64,000 nt of DNA. Origin: DAHUYF01 sp035945115. GTDB lineage: Bacteria; Pseudomonadota; Alphaproteobacteria; ATCC43930; CGMCC-115725. Made by a program: the position numbers and the translations under genes. How positions within the stretch are numbered: position 1 is the stretch's first letter; every line of letters starts with the position of its first letter. Of the stretch, positions 16,799-25,683 are shown piece by piece. The stretch is from NCBI GenBank assembly GCA_035945115.1, contig DASZAN010000169.1, positions 29,330-93,329 on the forward strand, in the 5' to 3' direction. The notes under the pieces are model-generated. The model did no database searches. It was not told the DNA's origin and saw nothing but the letters and a program-made list of their open reading frames with translations.

Positions 16799-18744
16799 CA
16801 AGCGCCGGGCTGCGGCTCAGGCTCGAGTCCGCCGGCGGGCTTGTCGCGGCCGGCGGGCGGCACCGAGGAGCGCCGGCCGCCGCTGCCGGTGGCGCTGCGC
16901 GCCGGATCTTCGGCGGGACCGCCGGTGTCGCGCACGATCTTCTCGCCGCGGATGATGCGCTTGATCTCGTCGACGGAGAGCGTCTCGAATTCAAGGAGAC
17001 CCTTGGCGAGCGCGTGCAATTCCTCGAGATGCGCGGTGAGGATCCCCCGCGCGCGCTGCTCGCCTTCCTCGACGATGCGGCGAATCTCTTCGTCGATCAC
17101 CTTGGCGGTGGCGTCGGAGACGTTCTTGCGCTGCGTCACGGAGTGACCGAGGAAGACTTCCTCCTCGTTCTCGCTGTAGCGCAAGGGGCCAAGCTTGTCG
17201 CTGAAGCCGAACTCGGTGACCATGCGCCGCGCGAGGCCGGTCGCGCGGCGGATGTCGTCCGAGGCGCCGGTGGTGACGCGCTCGACGCCGAAGATGAGCT
17301 CCTCGGCGACACGGCCGCCGAAGAGGCCGGCGAGCCGCGCTTCGAGCTCGTGCTTCGAATGCGAATACTTGTCCTGCTCCGGCAGGAACATGGTGACGCC
17401 GAGCGCACGGCCGCGCGGGATGATCGTCACCTTGTGGAGGGGATCGTGGCCCTCGGTGTAAAGCATGACGAGGGCGTGGCCTGCCTCGTGATAGGCGGTG
17501 TTCTTCTTCTCCTCCTCCGACATCACCATCGAGCGGCGCTCGGTGCCCATCAGCACCTTGTCCTTGGCCTGCTCGAACTCGGCCATGCTGACGGAGCGCT
17601 TGCCCTTGCGCGCTGCCATGAGCGCCGCCTCGTTGACGAGGTTGGCGAGATCGGCGCCGGAGAAGCCGGGAGTGCCGCGCGCAATGGTGCGCGGGTCGAC
17701 ATCAGAGGCGAGCGGCACCTTGCGCATGTGCACTTTCAGGATCTTCTCGCGGCCGACGATGTCGGGATTGGGCACCACCACTTGCCGGTCGAAGCGGCCG
17801 GGACGGAGCAGCGCCGGATCGAGCACATCGGGCCGGTTGGTGGCGGCGATGAGGATCACGCCTTCGTTGGCCTCGAAGCCGTCCATCTCGACGAGCAGCT
17901 GATTGAGCGTCTGCTCGCGCTCGTCGTTGCCGCCGCCCAAGCCCGCGCCGCGATGGCGGCCCACCGCGTCGATCTCGTCGATGAAGATGATGCAGGGCGC
18001 GTTCTTCTTGCCCTGATCGAACATGTCGCGCACGCGCGACGCGCCGACGCCGACGAACATCTCGACAAAGTCGGAGCCGGAGATGGTGAAGAACGGCACG
18101 TTCGCCTCGCCAGCGATGGCGCGGGCGAGCAGCGTCTTCCCGGTGCCAGGCGGGCCGACCAGCAGCACGCCTTTCGGAATCTTGCCGCCCAAGCGCTGGA
18201 ACTTCTGCGGGTCTTTCAGGTACTCGACGATCTCCTCGAGCTCCTGCTTCGCCTCGTCGATGCCGGCCACGTCGTCGAAGGTGATGCGCCCGACCTTTTC
18301 CGTCAGCAGCCGCGCGCGCGACTTGCCGAAGCCCAAGGCGCGGCCGCCGCCGCCCTGCATCTGGCGCATGAAGAAGATCCACACGCCAATGATGAGCAGC
18401 ATCGGGAACCAGTTGAGGAGATAGCCCAAGAGCGTCGGCATGTTCTCATCGCTCGGTACCGCCTTGAAGGCGATGTGCTTGGCGATGAGGCGATCGACGA
18501 GGCCGGGATCGTCCGGCGCGTGAGTGGTGAAGGTGCTGCGCTTGTCGGCGAGCTGATAGGTGATGGTCTTGCCTTGGATCGTGACGTTGGTGACTTGGCC
18601 CGCATCGACCTCGGCGACGAATTGCGAATAGTCCTCGGTGTTGGGGGCGTTACGACTGGCCGAGCTCTGGAAGAGATTGAAGAGCAGCACCAGCAGCACG
18701 CCGATGATGATCCAAAGGGCCAGATTCTTTCCGAAATTGTTCAC
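16798..18744 (-). CDS. ftsH: ATP-dependent zinc metalloprotease FtsH
   Basis: A 648-residue membrane AAA+ protease that degrades misfolded membrane proteins and regulators. Two N-terminal transmembrane helices (about 9-25 and 110-127) flank a periplasmic domain, followed by AAA+ Walker A GPPGTGKT (197-204), Walker B IIFIDEIDAVG, the second region of homology ending RPGRFDRQ, and zinc motif HEAGHA (about 417). The C-terminal tail is disordered and Gly/Pro-rich. A GTG start at 18744 is preferred because AAGG lies 8 nt upstream and the protein then begins NNFGKNLALW as in homologues; the frame remains open 20 codons upstream. It precedes folP with a TGATG junction. Confidence 0.98.
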   Translation of the reverse strand: MNNFGKNLALWIIIGVLLVLLFNLFQSSASRNAPNTEDYSQFVAEVDAGQVTNVTIQGKTITYQLADKRSTFTTHAPDDPGLVDRLIAKHIAFKAVPSDENMPTLLGYLLNWFPMLLIIGVWIFFMRQMQGGGGRALGFGKSRARLLTEKVGRITFDDVAGIDEAKQELEEIVEYLKDPQKFQRLGGKIPKGVLLVGPPGTGKTLLARAIAGEANVPFFTISGSDFVEMFVGVGASRVRDMFDQGKKNAPCIIFIDEIDAVGRHRGAGLGGGNDEREQTLNQLLVEMDGFEANEGVILIAATNRPDVLDPALLRPGRFDRQVVVPNPDIVGREKILKVHMRKVPLASDVDPRTIARGTPGFSGADLANLVNEAALMAARKGKRSVSMAEFEQAKDKVLMGTERRSMVMSEEEKKNTAYHEAGHALVMLYTEGHDPLHKVTIIPRGRALGVTMFLPEQDKYSHSKHELEARLAGLFGGRVAEELIFGVERVTTGASDDIRRATGLARRMVTEFGFSDKLGPLRYSENEEEVFLGHSVTQRKNVSDATAKVIDEEIRRIVEEGEQRARGILTAHLEELHALAKGLLEFETLSVDEIKRIIRGEKIVRDTGGPAEDPARSATGSGGRRSSVPPAGRDKPAGGLEPEPQPGA

Positions 18745-18850
18745 GGTCCAGGCCTTTCCTAGCCGAGCCCGACGCACACTGGCTGGACCGAGGCCCTCGC
18801 CCAAATTTCCGCGTCATTGCTCCGGCTATACATTTAATCTGCGGCGGCGC

Positions 18851-20191
18851 TTAAACAACAGTAAAGCTTGCGCCGGTGAGCGGTCGAGTCGGTCGAAAGG
18901 AGAGGCTGCTCGCGCTGAGCCAGGATCCCTCGACATCGGCCCTTCGATAGCCCAGCGCCGGCACCGCCACCACCGTTTTTTTGTCGCTGAGCGCCGCGAG
19001 GGAAGGCCGCACCGCTCCCGGCACCCTCCGCGCGGCGTCGACCGGGGCCGCGCCAAGCGCGCCCAGGAAGAGGCCCTGCGGCGCCTCCGCTGCAAGGTAC
19101 AAGCGAAAACGGCCGTCCCAGTACACTATCGTGCCTGGCGCGAGCGCGACCGAGGGCGCCATGGCCGCCGCCTCGCGGCAGACGAGAAGGCCGCCCCGAT
19201 GCGGCAAAAGGCGGCAGCCGCCGAGCGTCCGACCACCCTTAAGCTCTTGACAAAGCTCGTCATAAAGCCGATCGAGCCGGCCCGAGCGCGGTGCGAAGGG
19301 GGCGCCGCCCACGGCGCCCAGAACCGCCGCGAGGCCACGCCGGCCGACAGCCGCCGGCGCCGCCGTCAGGCGGGTCTGGTCGAGGCGGGCGAAGCCCGCC
19401 GGATGAAACTCGACCGCCGCCGCGAGAAGCGTCGCCACCTCGGCCTCGAGCGTCACCCGCGCCTTGCCGAGCCGAGCTGCGGTCGCGGCGAGCCGCGCCG
19501 GGGTGAGACCGGCTTCCGTCAGCGCAGGGGCGCTCTTGCGAAGCCGCACGCGGGCGTAGGCACGATCATGGTTACTGGGATCTTCGATCCATGGTTGAGC
19601 GATCGCCGAAAGCGTGGCGACCAGGCGCGCGCGGGGCACGCCAAGGAGGGGGCGCAGCAGGCGGCAATCCGCCCGCTCGAACACCCCCGCCATGGCCGCG
19701 AGCCCCGCGAGGCCGCTCCCGCGCGCGAGCCGCAGCAGCAGGGTCTCGGCCTGATCCTCGCGGTGATGGGCGAGGAGCAAATGGAGCACGCCCTTGGCGC
19801 GGCACCATTCCTCGAGGAGCGCATAACGCGCCGCCCGCGCCGCCGCTTGGATGCCGCCAGTGCCGCTCGGTTCGCTCGGGCGCGTGAGGATGCGATGGGC
19901 GATACCGCGCCGGGCGAGCCACGCACCCACTTGTGCCGCTTCCGCGGCTGATTGGGCGCGCAGGCGATGATCGACGGTGAGCGCGGTGATCGTACCCCCG
20001 TTCGCCCGCGCCCAGTCGTCCGCGAGCAGGGTAAGCGCCAGGCTGTCGGCGCCACCGGAGACCGCGACGGCAAGATGTGGCGACGGCTCGAACGGCGCGA
20101 AGCGCTGCATCAATTCGGCAAACTCGCCGAGGCTGAGCGGCGCCGCTTCCGCCGTCTCTTCGCGTGATTGATCGAGTGCGATCGAAACCAT
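18851..20191 (-). CDS. tilS: tRNA(Ile)-lysidine synthase TilS
   Basis: A 446-residue N-type ATP pyrophosphatase that converts C34 of tRNA-Ile(CAU) to lysidine so that it reads AUA. The PP-loop SGGADS near residue 42 and LLLAHHREDQAETLLLRLA near residue 135 define it. The C-terminal substrate-binding part is more divergent and Ala-rich. The ATG at 20191 begins MVSIALDQSREE; the frame is open about 100 codons further 5' but that part overlaps cpoB and is not homologous. It sits in the usual cpoB-tilS-ftsH order. Confidence 0.96.
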   Translation of the reverse strand: MVSIALDQSREETAEAAPLSLGEFAELMQRFAPFEPSPHLAVAVSGGADSLALTLLADDWARANGGTITALTVDHRLRAQSAAEAAQVGAWLARRGIAHRILTRPSEPSGTGGIQAAARAARYALLEEWCRAKGVLHLLLAHHREDQAETLLLRLARGSGLAGLAAMAGVFERADCRLLRPLLGVPRARLVATLSAIAQPWIEDPSNHDRAYARVRLRKSAPALTEAGLTPARLAATAARLGKARVTLEAEVATLLAAAVEFHPAGFARLDQTRLTAAPAAVGRRGLAAVLGAVGGAPFAPRSGRLDRLYDELCQELKGGRTLGGCRLLPHRGGLLVCREAAAMAPSVALAPGTIVYWDGRFRLYLAAEAPQGLFLGALGAAPVDAARRVPGAVRPSLAALSDKKTVVAVPALGYRRADVEGSWLSASSLSFRPTRPLTGASFTVV

Positions 20192-20235
20192 CAGTCGTCG
20201 CCGCAGAACTCGTTCCCGCACCGCGCGGTTTGGGC

Positions 20236-21195
20236 CTAGGAGCACCCCAAGCGCTTTTTCTCGTCGCCGGCACGTTCCTTTATCGGCGCTGCCGCGGTGG
20301 GGAAGTCGCGGTCGAGGCGCTGAAAAGCGCGGCAGGCATCGGCTTTCTGGCCGAGCTGCGCCAGCGACATGCCGAGCTTCATCAGATTGTCCGCGGCTTT
20401 GCCGCCTTTCGGATATTTCTGATAGCCCTCGGCGAAGACGGCGGCGGCGTTGTTGTAGTCCTTCCGCACGTAATAAGTCTCGCCGAGCCAATATTGCGCA
20501 TTGCCGGTGAGTTGGTCGTTGGGATAGCGCTGGATGAAAGCGCGCAGCGCCTGCTCGGCGGCGGGATAGTTCGCCTGCCGCAAGAGGCCGAAGGCGTAGT
20601 TGTATTGCTCCTGCGGCGTACCACTCGGCAGCACCCCCGCCTCCGCCGCCGCGGCGGGCGCGGCCACTGCGGTCTGAGTCTCGCGCGTGGCCGGCAACTG
20701 CCCGAGCGTGCCGGATTGGCTCGCCGGCTCCGCGGGATTGGCGCCGGCGCCACGCGCCGCCGCGAGATTGCGCGGCGCGGCCGCAGCCGCTGCTGCGGGC
20801 GCGCCTTGAGCCACCGCGCCGGCGCTACCGCCATGCTCGATCGCCGAGAGGCGCTGATCGATGTCGCTCACCAGCGTGTCGAGACGGCGCTTCAATTGAT
20901 CGAGATTGTAGTTGATCTCCTCGATCTGGCCGGTAAGCCCGCGCATCTGGTCTTCGAGCTGGCTGAAGCGCACCTCGTAGTTGACGGCGCTCTGCGGATC
21001 GGGCGGGCTCACCGCCACCGGTGCGCCGCCGGGACCGGTGCCGCGATAAACTTGCCGCTGCAGCAGGTTCATGTCGCGCTCGAGCCGATCCAAGCGGTCA
21101 AGCAGCGGACGCACATCGCTGCTCTGCGCGGCGGCGGCGCCGGCGAGACCGAGCGCGAGAGAGCAAAGCGCTAGCGCAAAGGCGATTGCTCGCAA
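20236..21195 (-). CDS. cpoB: Tol-Pal associated periplasmic protein CpoB (YbgF)
   Basis: A periplasmic coordinator of peptidoglycan synthesis with outer-membrane constriction. Order: signal peptide (AFALALCSLALGLAGAAAA), a coiled coil (RPLLDRLDRLERDMNLLQRQ, then SQLEDQMRGLTGQIEEINYN), an Ala/Pro-rich linker, and C-terminal TPR repeats (EQYNYAFGLLRQANYPAAEQ, then QYWLGETYYVRKDYNNAAAV). I place the start at the TTG at 21195, just before the signal peptide. The open frame continues to ATGs at 21285 and 21312, but that stretch is the MAGLDPAIHV dispersed repeat and would bury the signal peptide. The start is therefore inference. It follows the pal terminator, so it probably has its own promoter. 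Confidence 0.93.
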   Translation of the reverse strand: MRAIAFALALCSLALGLAGAAAAQSSDVRPLLDRLDRLERDMNLLQRQVYRGTGPGGAPVAVSPPDPQSAVNYEVRFSQLEDQMRGLTGQIEEINYNLDQLKRRLDTLVSDIDQRLSAIEHGGSAGAVAQGAPAAAAAAAPRNLAAARGAGANPAEPASQSGTLGQLPATRETQTAVAAPAAAAEAGVLPSGTPQEQYNYAFGLLRQANYPAAEQALRAFIQRYPNDQLTGNAQYWLGETYYVRKDYNNAAAVFAEGYQKYPKGGKAADNLMKLGMSLAQLGQKADACRAFQRLDRDFPTAAAPIKERAGDEKKRLGCS

Positions 21196-21228
21196 GCCCC
21201 GCTGTGTGCGCTTGGTACCCTTCCCACC

Positions 21229-21288
21229 GTCACCCCCGGGCTTGACCCGGTGGTTCACGTGGATGGCCGGGTCAAGCCCAGCCATGAC
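21229..21288. repeat. dispersed palindromic repeat (MAGLDPAIHV type) upstream of cpoB
   Basis: A 60-bp inverted repeat with GTCA/TGAC ends and 13-bp inner arms (GGGCTTGACCCGG at 21238-21250 and CCGGGTCAAGCCC at 21267-21279). Translated on the minus strand it gives MAGLDPAIHV, the well-known spurious N-terminus produced by this intergenic repeat in many Hyphomicrobiales-like genomes. It lies between the pal terminator and the cpoB start. Confidence 0.85.
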
Positions 21289-21339
21289 GGAAGAGAGAAC
21301 ACCCAATCTCATTGGAATGGTCTAACCGGCCTTTTAGGC

Positions 21340-21396
21340 AAAAAAAGGGCGCCTGCCTCGCCCGCGACACTAGGGGTCGCGATCGAGCGCAGGCGC
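21340..21396 (-). terminator. rho-independent terminator after pal
   Basis: On the minus strand a long GC-rich hairpin (outer arms 21389-21396 and 21349-21356, GCGCCTGC/GCAGGCGC, with further inner pairing CGCGAC/GTCGCG) is followed by a run of seven T (21346-21340). It begins about 30 nt after the pal stop. It separates the tolQRAB-pal unit from cpoB-tilS-ftsH. Confidence 0.85.
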
Positions 21397-21425
21397 GCTT
21401 TAGAGAACAGCAGCGGCAGCGGCGA

Positions 21426-21914
21426 TCAGTTGATCACCGTCACGCCACGGCGGTTCTGCGCCCAGGCGGCTTCGGTGGATCCGACCACGGCCGGACGCTC
21501 CTTGCCGTAGCTGATGGTCGAGACGCGATTGGCGGCGACCCCCAATGCCACCAGCATCTTCTTCACGGCGGTGGCGCGGCGCTCGCCGAGCGCCAGGTTG
21601 TATTCGCGTGTGCCGCGCTCGTCGCAATGGCCTTCGACCGTCACGGTCACGTTCGGGAATTTCTTCAGCCAATCAGCCTGCCGTTGTAGAACGGTGCGGC
21701 CTTCCGGCTTGATATCGCTCTTGTCGAAGTCGAAGAACACGCGATCGCCGACATTCTGCTGGAAGTCCTCGCGCGAGCCCGGCTGCACGCTGGCGGTGGT
21801 CGGCGCGTTGGCACCGGCGCCCGCGCCGGCGGCGCCGCCCTTGTCCGTGTTGTCGGAAGCGCAAGCGGCCAAGAGCAGCGCGCCTGCAAGCAGACTCAGA
21901 GACCGAAGATTCAT
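21426..21914 (-). CDS. pal: peptidoglycan-associated lipoprotein Pal
   Basis: A 162-residue outer-membrane lipoprotein that tethers the outer membrane to peptidoglycan and to TolB. The signal peptide ends in the lipobox LLAAC (Cys18), then comes an Ala/Gly-rich linker and an OmpA-like domain with VFFDFDKSDIKPEGR, VEGHCDERGTREYNLALGERRA and ISYGKERP. Length is standard. It is separated from tolB by about 145 nt that contain no other gene, and is followed by a strong terminator. Confidence 0.98.
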   Translation of the reverse strand: MNLRSLSLLAGALLLAACASDNTDKGGAAGAGAGANAPTTASVQPGSREDFQQNVGDRVFFDFDKSDIKPEGRTVLQRQADWLKKFPNVTVTVEGHCDERGTREYNLALGERRATAVKKMLVALGVAANRVSTISYGKERPAVVGSTEAAWAQNRRGVTVIN

Positions 21915-22059
21915 TTTCTACTCCCTCGAAAAGACTTGGATTGGTTGGATCGATGTCGTTCGGACGACGTAGCCCCTCGGACGCACCGGCCCCGACACGC
22001 AGTCGGTGGTGTACGCCAGCCGCGGTCGGCAAAAGCGGCGCGACTATACTTCCAGTTAT

Positions 22060-23388
22060 TCAGGGAAGCAAGGGGGACCACGCAGGATCGGAAGCATCCT
22101 GCGGTGTAATCACCTCTCTTTCGTTATAGCCGGTCAAGTCAATCGTATAGAGCCGGCTCGAGCCGCCTTTGCCTTTCGCGTCGGTCGGCGCCTGGCGGAA
22201 ATACATGAGGACGCGGCCGTTGGGCGCCCAGGTCGGCGCCTCGACGAGAAAGGCTTGCGTCAGGAGTCGCTCGCCCGAGCCATCGGGCCGCATCACGCCG
22301 ATATAGAATTGCCCACCATCGATCTTGGTGAAGGCGATGAGGTCGGCGCGCGGCGACCAGGCAGGCGTGCCATAGCGGCCGGAGCCGAAGCTGATGCGCT
22401 TCACCTCGCTGCCGTCGGCGTTCATGGTGTAGAGCTGCTGCGAGCCGCCGCGATCGGAATTGAAGGCGATCTGCTTGCCGTCGGGCGAGTAGCAGGGCGA
22501 GGTGTCGATCGCGGGATTGTCGGTGAGCCGCGTCACCTGCCGCGTCCTGAGGTCGAGCGTGTAGATGTCGCTGTTGCCGTCGACGGCGAGGCTCATCACC
22601 ACCTTCCGGCCGTCGGGCGAGAAGCGCGGCGCGAAGGTCATGCCGGGGAAGTCGCCCAGCACCTCCTGCTGGCCCGTGTCGATGTTGAAGAGATAGACGC
22701 GCGGGATGCCACGGGCATAGGAGAGATAGGTGATGTCGCGCGAGCTGGGCGAGAAGCGCGGCGTCAGCACCAGCGCCCTTCCGTCGGTGAGGAAGCGATG
22801 ATTGGCGCCGTCCTGATCCATGATGGAGAGACGCTTGACGCGGCGATCAGCCGGGCCTGACTCGGAAATGTAGACGACCTCGGTGTCGAAATAGCCGTCC
22901 TCGCCGGTGATGCGCTTGTAGATGACGTCGGCGAGCTTGTGCGCGAAGCGCCGCCAGCCTTCCTGCCTTCCGTTAAAGCCGAGCCCGGTGAGCTGCTGCT
23001 CGGCGAGCACGTCCCAGAGGCGGAACTCGACATGAAGGAGCCCGCCCTCCTGCAGCGCAACGCTGCCCGTGATGAGCGCCTGTGCATTGATGACGCGCCA
23101 GTCGCCGAAACGCGGCGGCAGCCGCGTCGCCCCCTCCTTGTCGATGTAAGCACGCTGATCGATCGGCACGAAAAGCCCAGAGCGCTCGAGGTCGGCCGAG
23201 ACCACCTGCGTGATATCGCGCGCCATCTGCGCGCTGTTGCCGCCCGCCGCGAATTCCGGAATGGCGATCGGCATCGGCTCGATCTTGCCGCGCGTCAGAT
23301 CGAGATGAAGCTCGGCATGCGCGTCGACGGTGCCGAACAGTAGTACCGCGGACGCGGCAAAAGCGCGCAGTAGGGGAAATCTGCTCAT
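22060..23388 (-). CDS. tolB: Tol-Pal periplasmic beta-propeller TolB
   Basis: A 442-residue periplasmic protein: signal peptide (LRAFAASAVLLFGTVDAHA), an N-terminal domain ending about residue 160, and a six-bladed propeller with repeated FSPDGRKV, YSPDGKQIAF and WSPRADLIAF blades. It shuttles between TolA and Pal in outer-membrane invagination during division. The ATG at 23388 overlaps the tolA stop (ATGA), so translation is coupled. Open frame upstream of this ATG is the antisense-free end of tolA and is not used. Confidence 0.98.
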   Translation of the reverse strand: MSRFPLLRAFAASAVLLFGTVDAHAELHLDLTRGKIEPMPIAIPEFAAGGNSAQMARDITQVVSADLERSGLFVPIDQRAYIDKEGATRLPPRFGDWRVINAQALITGSVALQEGGLLHVEFRLWDVLAEQQLTGLGFNGRQEGWRRFAHKLADVIYKRITGEDGYFDTEVVYISESGPADRRVKRLSIMDQDGANHRFLTDGRALVLTPRFSPSSRDITYLSYARGIPRVYLFNIDTGQQEVLGDFPGMTFAPRFSPDGRKVVMSLAVDGNSDIYTLDLRTRQVTRLTDNPAIDTSPCYSPDGKQIAFNSDRGGSQQLYTMNADGSEVKRISFGSGRYGTPAWSPRADLIAFTKIDGGQFYIGVMRPDGSGERLLTQAFLVEAPTWAPNGRVLMYFRQAPTDAKGKGGSSRLYTIDLTGYNEREVITPQDASDPAWSPLLP

Positions 23389-24305
23389 GACACATCCTTG
23401 GGGTCGAAGGTGATGGTGAAGGTCTGCCACTGTTCATATTTTTGCGGCGGAAATTTGAGCGGCTGGCAGCGCGGGTTGCGCAAAGCCCGCATCGCGCTCT
23501 CCGCCGCTGCCTGAAAGTAGGGATCGCCGTTGCGCTCCGGATTGAGCTGCTGCGCATCCCGGACCGTGCCATCGGAATTCATGAAGACACGGAATTCCGG
23601 CGTCAGGTTCTTGGCATCTCGCGCCCCGAGAGGAATGTTCCAGCAAGCATAGAGCTGCTGTTTTATGAGGTCGGTCTCGCTCGTGGTGAGCTGCGAGCCC
23701 AGGGGCGCCACCGGCTGCGATGAGGCTTTTGGCGACGGCGCCGCGGCGGCCTGCTTCGCGGGCTGCTCGACGGGCGTGCGCGCCGGGTCCTTCTTGGCGA
23801 GGTTCTTCAAGAGCGCGTCGAAGTCGGTGTCGTCATTCTTCTTCTTGGGCGGCGCCGGTTTCGCCGGCGGCGGCGCCGGCTTGGGCGGCTCGGGCTTCGG
23901 CGGCTCAGGCTTCGGTGCTTCGAGCTTCGCCTCCTGCGGCGGCGGCTTGGGCGGCTCAGGCTTCGGCGGCTCCGGCTTTGGCGGTTCGGGTTTGGGCGGC
24001 TCCGGTTTCGGCGACGGCGGTGGCGTGGGCGGCGGTGGCTTGGGCGGCTCGGGCTTTGGCGGCTTCGGTGTCTCCTCCTGCGCGACTTCTTGCGGTTTCT
24101 CGGGCTTGGGCGGCGTGCGCGTCACCTGCGTCGCGCGCGTTTCCGGCGCGAGGTTGATGAGCTGCACGACGATCGGCGTCTCCTCGGGAAGGGGCCGGCT
24201 GAAGAAATGCCAATGAACAAGGCCGAACAAGGTCAGCACCACGGCGACGTGAAACACCGCCGAGTAGACGAAGACCCGCCGAGGCATGCCGCCGATCTCG
24301 GTCAT
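23385..24305 (-). CDS. tolA: TolA energy-transducing protein
   Basis: A 306-residue inner-membrane protein: one N-terminal helix (VFVYSAVFHVAVVLTLFGL), a long Pro/Lys/Glu domain with tandem PKPEPPKPEPPKP repeats (about residues 70-150) in place of the enterobacterial Ala-rich helix, and a C-terminal TonB/TolA domain (LIKQQLYACWNIP, then QPLKFPPQKYEQWQTFTITF). The ATG at 24305 begins MTEIGGMPRR; codons open further upstream belong to a repeat-bearing spacer. It links TolQR proton-motive force to Pal/TolB. The tandem coding repeats (about 23870-24080) are likely length-variable. Confidence 0.96.
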   Translation of the reverse strand: MTEIGGMPRRVFVYSAVFHVAVVLTLFGLVHWHFFSRPLPEETPIVVQLINLAPETRATQVTRTPPKPEKPQEVAQEETPKPPKPEPPKPPPPTPPPSPKPEPPKPEPPKPEPPKPEPPKPPPQEAKLEAPKPEPPKPEPPKPAPPPAKPAPPKKKNDDTDFDALLKNLAKKDPARTPVEQPAKQAAAAPSPKASSQPVAPLGSQLTTSETDLIKQQLYACWNIPLGARDAKNLTPEFRVFMNSDGTVRDAQQLNPERNGDPYFQAAAESAMRALRNPRCQPLKFPPQKYEQWQTFTITFDPKDVS

Positions 24306-24340
24306 GGCGTGCGTGACTGATCCCCGTTTTCCATCGCCCG

Positions 24341-24461
24341 CACCCCTCACCCCAACCCTCTCCCGCAAGGGGAGAGGGGGTTCACCGAGCGGGCGGCAGC
24401 ACCCCTCTCCCCTTGCCGGAGAGAGAAGGGCCCATCGCGAAGCAATGGGAGGGGGAGGAGT
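24341..24461. repeat. dispersed CCCTCTCC/GGAGAGGG palindromic repeat between tolR and tolA
   Basis: A spacer element with a 9-bp-arm hairpin at 24356-24378 (CCCTCTCCC, loop GCAA, GGGGAGAGGG) followed by a second CCCTCTCCCC...GGAGAGAAGGG block. The same element type recurs at 27817-27878 and 27929-27966, so it is a multicopy intergenic repeat. It fills most of the 196-nt tolR-tolA gap, where no gene is seen. It could act as a processing or stabilising hairpin within the tol transcript. Confidence 0.75.
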
Positions 24462-24501
24462 GATGACGGACTCTGAGTCATTGACTTGATGCGAAGGCGG
24501 C

Positions 24502-24951
24502 CTACCGCTTGCCCTTGTCGCGCGCTTGCTCGGTGATGAGCGAGACTTTGGTGAAACCGGCGGCGCTGACGAGCCCCATCACTTCCATGACGCGGCCGTA
24601 ATTGATGGCGCGGTCGCCGCGCACATAGATGTCGGCCTCGGGATTGTTCTTGGTGATCGCCTGCAGCCGCGGCACGAGCTCGTCCTCGCCCACCTCGGTG
24701 TTCTGCAGGAAGAGCTTGCTCTCGGCGTTGATGGTGATGACGAGCGGCTCCTTCTGCTCGGTAATGGCCGGCGCCTTGGTCTGCGGCAGGTCGACCGGCA
24801 CGCCCACGGTGAGCAGCGGCGCCGCCACCATGAAGATGACGAGCAGCACCAGCATCACGTCCACCATCGGCGTGACGTTGATCTCGCTCATCGGCTTGTA
24901 GCGCTGGCGCGGGCCGCCGCCGCCATTGCCGTTGATGAAAGTGCCGGCCAT
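24502..24951 (-). CDS. tolR: TolR (ExbD/TolR family)
   Basis: A 149-residue inner-membrane protein with one N-terminal helix containing the essential Asp (EINVTPMVDVMLVLLVIFMV), a periplasmic domain with LPQTKAPAITEQKEPLVITI, and the C-terminal amphipathic segment MGLVSAAGFTKVSLITEQ. With TolQ it forms the proton channel that powers TolA. It starts 3 nt downstream of the tolQ stop. Confidence 0.98.
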   Translation of the reverse strand: MAGTFINGNGGGGPRQRYKPMSEINVTPMVDVMLVLLVIFMVAAPLLTVGVPVDLPQTKAPAITEQKEPLVITINAESKLFLQNTEVGEDELVPRLQAITKNNPEADIYVRGDRAINYGRVMEVMGLVSAAGFTKVSLITEQARDKGKR

Positions 24952-24954
24952 GGC

Positions 24955-25683
24955 TCAGGCCTTCTCGTCGAGCTGGCGCGAGAGGATGGCGCTGAATTCG
25001 GTGGAGAAGCCGTCGAGCCGCCCGGCGTAGCGGCTGAAGTCGGTCGAGAATTTATTGTAGGCGATAACCGCGGGAATGGCGGCGACGAGGCCGAGCGCAG
25101 TCGCGAAGAGCGACTCGGCGATGCCCGGCGCCACCACAGCAAGGCTCGTGTTCTTGGACGCGGCGATCGCCTGGAAGCTGTTCATGATGCCCCAGACCGT
25201 GCCGAAGAGGCCGACGAAGGGCGAGGTCGATCCAACCGTGGCGAGGAACGGCATGAAGCGCTCGACCCGCTCCATCTCGCGGCTCATCGTCACATGCATG
25301 ACGCGCTCGATGCGCTCCTGGAGGTTGGTGCGGAGCGCGGTCGAGGCAGCGAGCCCCTTGGCGGCGCTGCGGCGCCATTCGCGCATCGCCGCGGCAAAGA
25401 CCGCCGACATCGGGTCGAGCGGGCGCGCGCCGATGCGGTCGTAGAGGTCGTCGAGCGAGCCGCCCGACCAGAAACTTTCCTCGAAGTTCTCGGCGTCGCG
25501 CCGCAATCGCCTGAGCTTCATGATCTTGTCGAAGATCACCGCCCACGACCAGAAAGACGCCGCCAGCAGCAGGAACATAACGATCTTGACGATGAGATCG
25601 GCCTGGAGAAAGAGGCCGAGGATCGAGAGATCGTGCGGAACGGCGCCGCCGAGCGGAAGCGCGCTGATAGCATCACCTTGCAT
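24955..25683 (-). CDS. tolQ: TolQ (MotA/TolQ/ExbB proton channel)
   Basis: A 242-residue protein with three transmembrane helices, the first at about 22-42 (ADLIVKIVMFLLLAASFW), and the conserved cytoplasm-to-membrane region PFLATVGSTSPFVGLFGTVW followed by GIAESLFATALGLVAAIPAV. Channel partner of TolR. The ATG at 25683 lies inside the 3' end of ybgC, giving an 11-nt overlap and probable coupling; open frame upstream is the ybgC coding region. Confidence 0.98.
   Translation of the reverse strand: MQGDAISALPLGGAVPHDLSILGLFLQADLIVKIVMFLLLAASFWSWAVIFDKIMKLRRLRRDAENFEESFWSGGSLDDLYDRIGARPLDPMSAVFAAAMREWRRSAAKGLAASTALRTNLQERIERVMHVTMSREMERVERFMPFLATVGSTSPFVGLFGTVWGIMNSFQAIAASKNTSLAVVAPGIAESLFATALGLVAAIPAVIAYNKFSTDFSRYAGRLDGFSTEFSAILSRQLDEKA

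Noticed and set aside
20194..20491. N-terminal extension of tilS by about 100 codons
   Set aside because: The extra part overlaps cpoB coding sequence and has no similarity to TilS proteins; the ATG at 20191 fits the family.
23870..24080. Possible CRISPR-like array
   Set aside because: The repeats are short coding triplets of the TolA polyproline domain without spacers.
23665..24216. Gly/Ser-rich plus-strand frame with GGSGFGGSGFGG repeats
   Set aside because: It is the antisense of the Pro/Lys/Glu repeats of tolA; not a separate glycine-rich protein.
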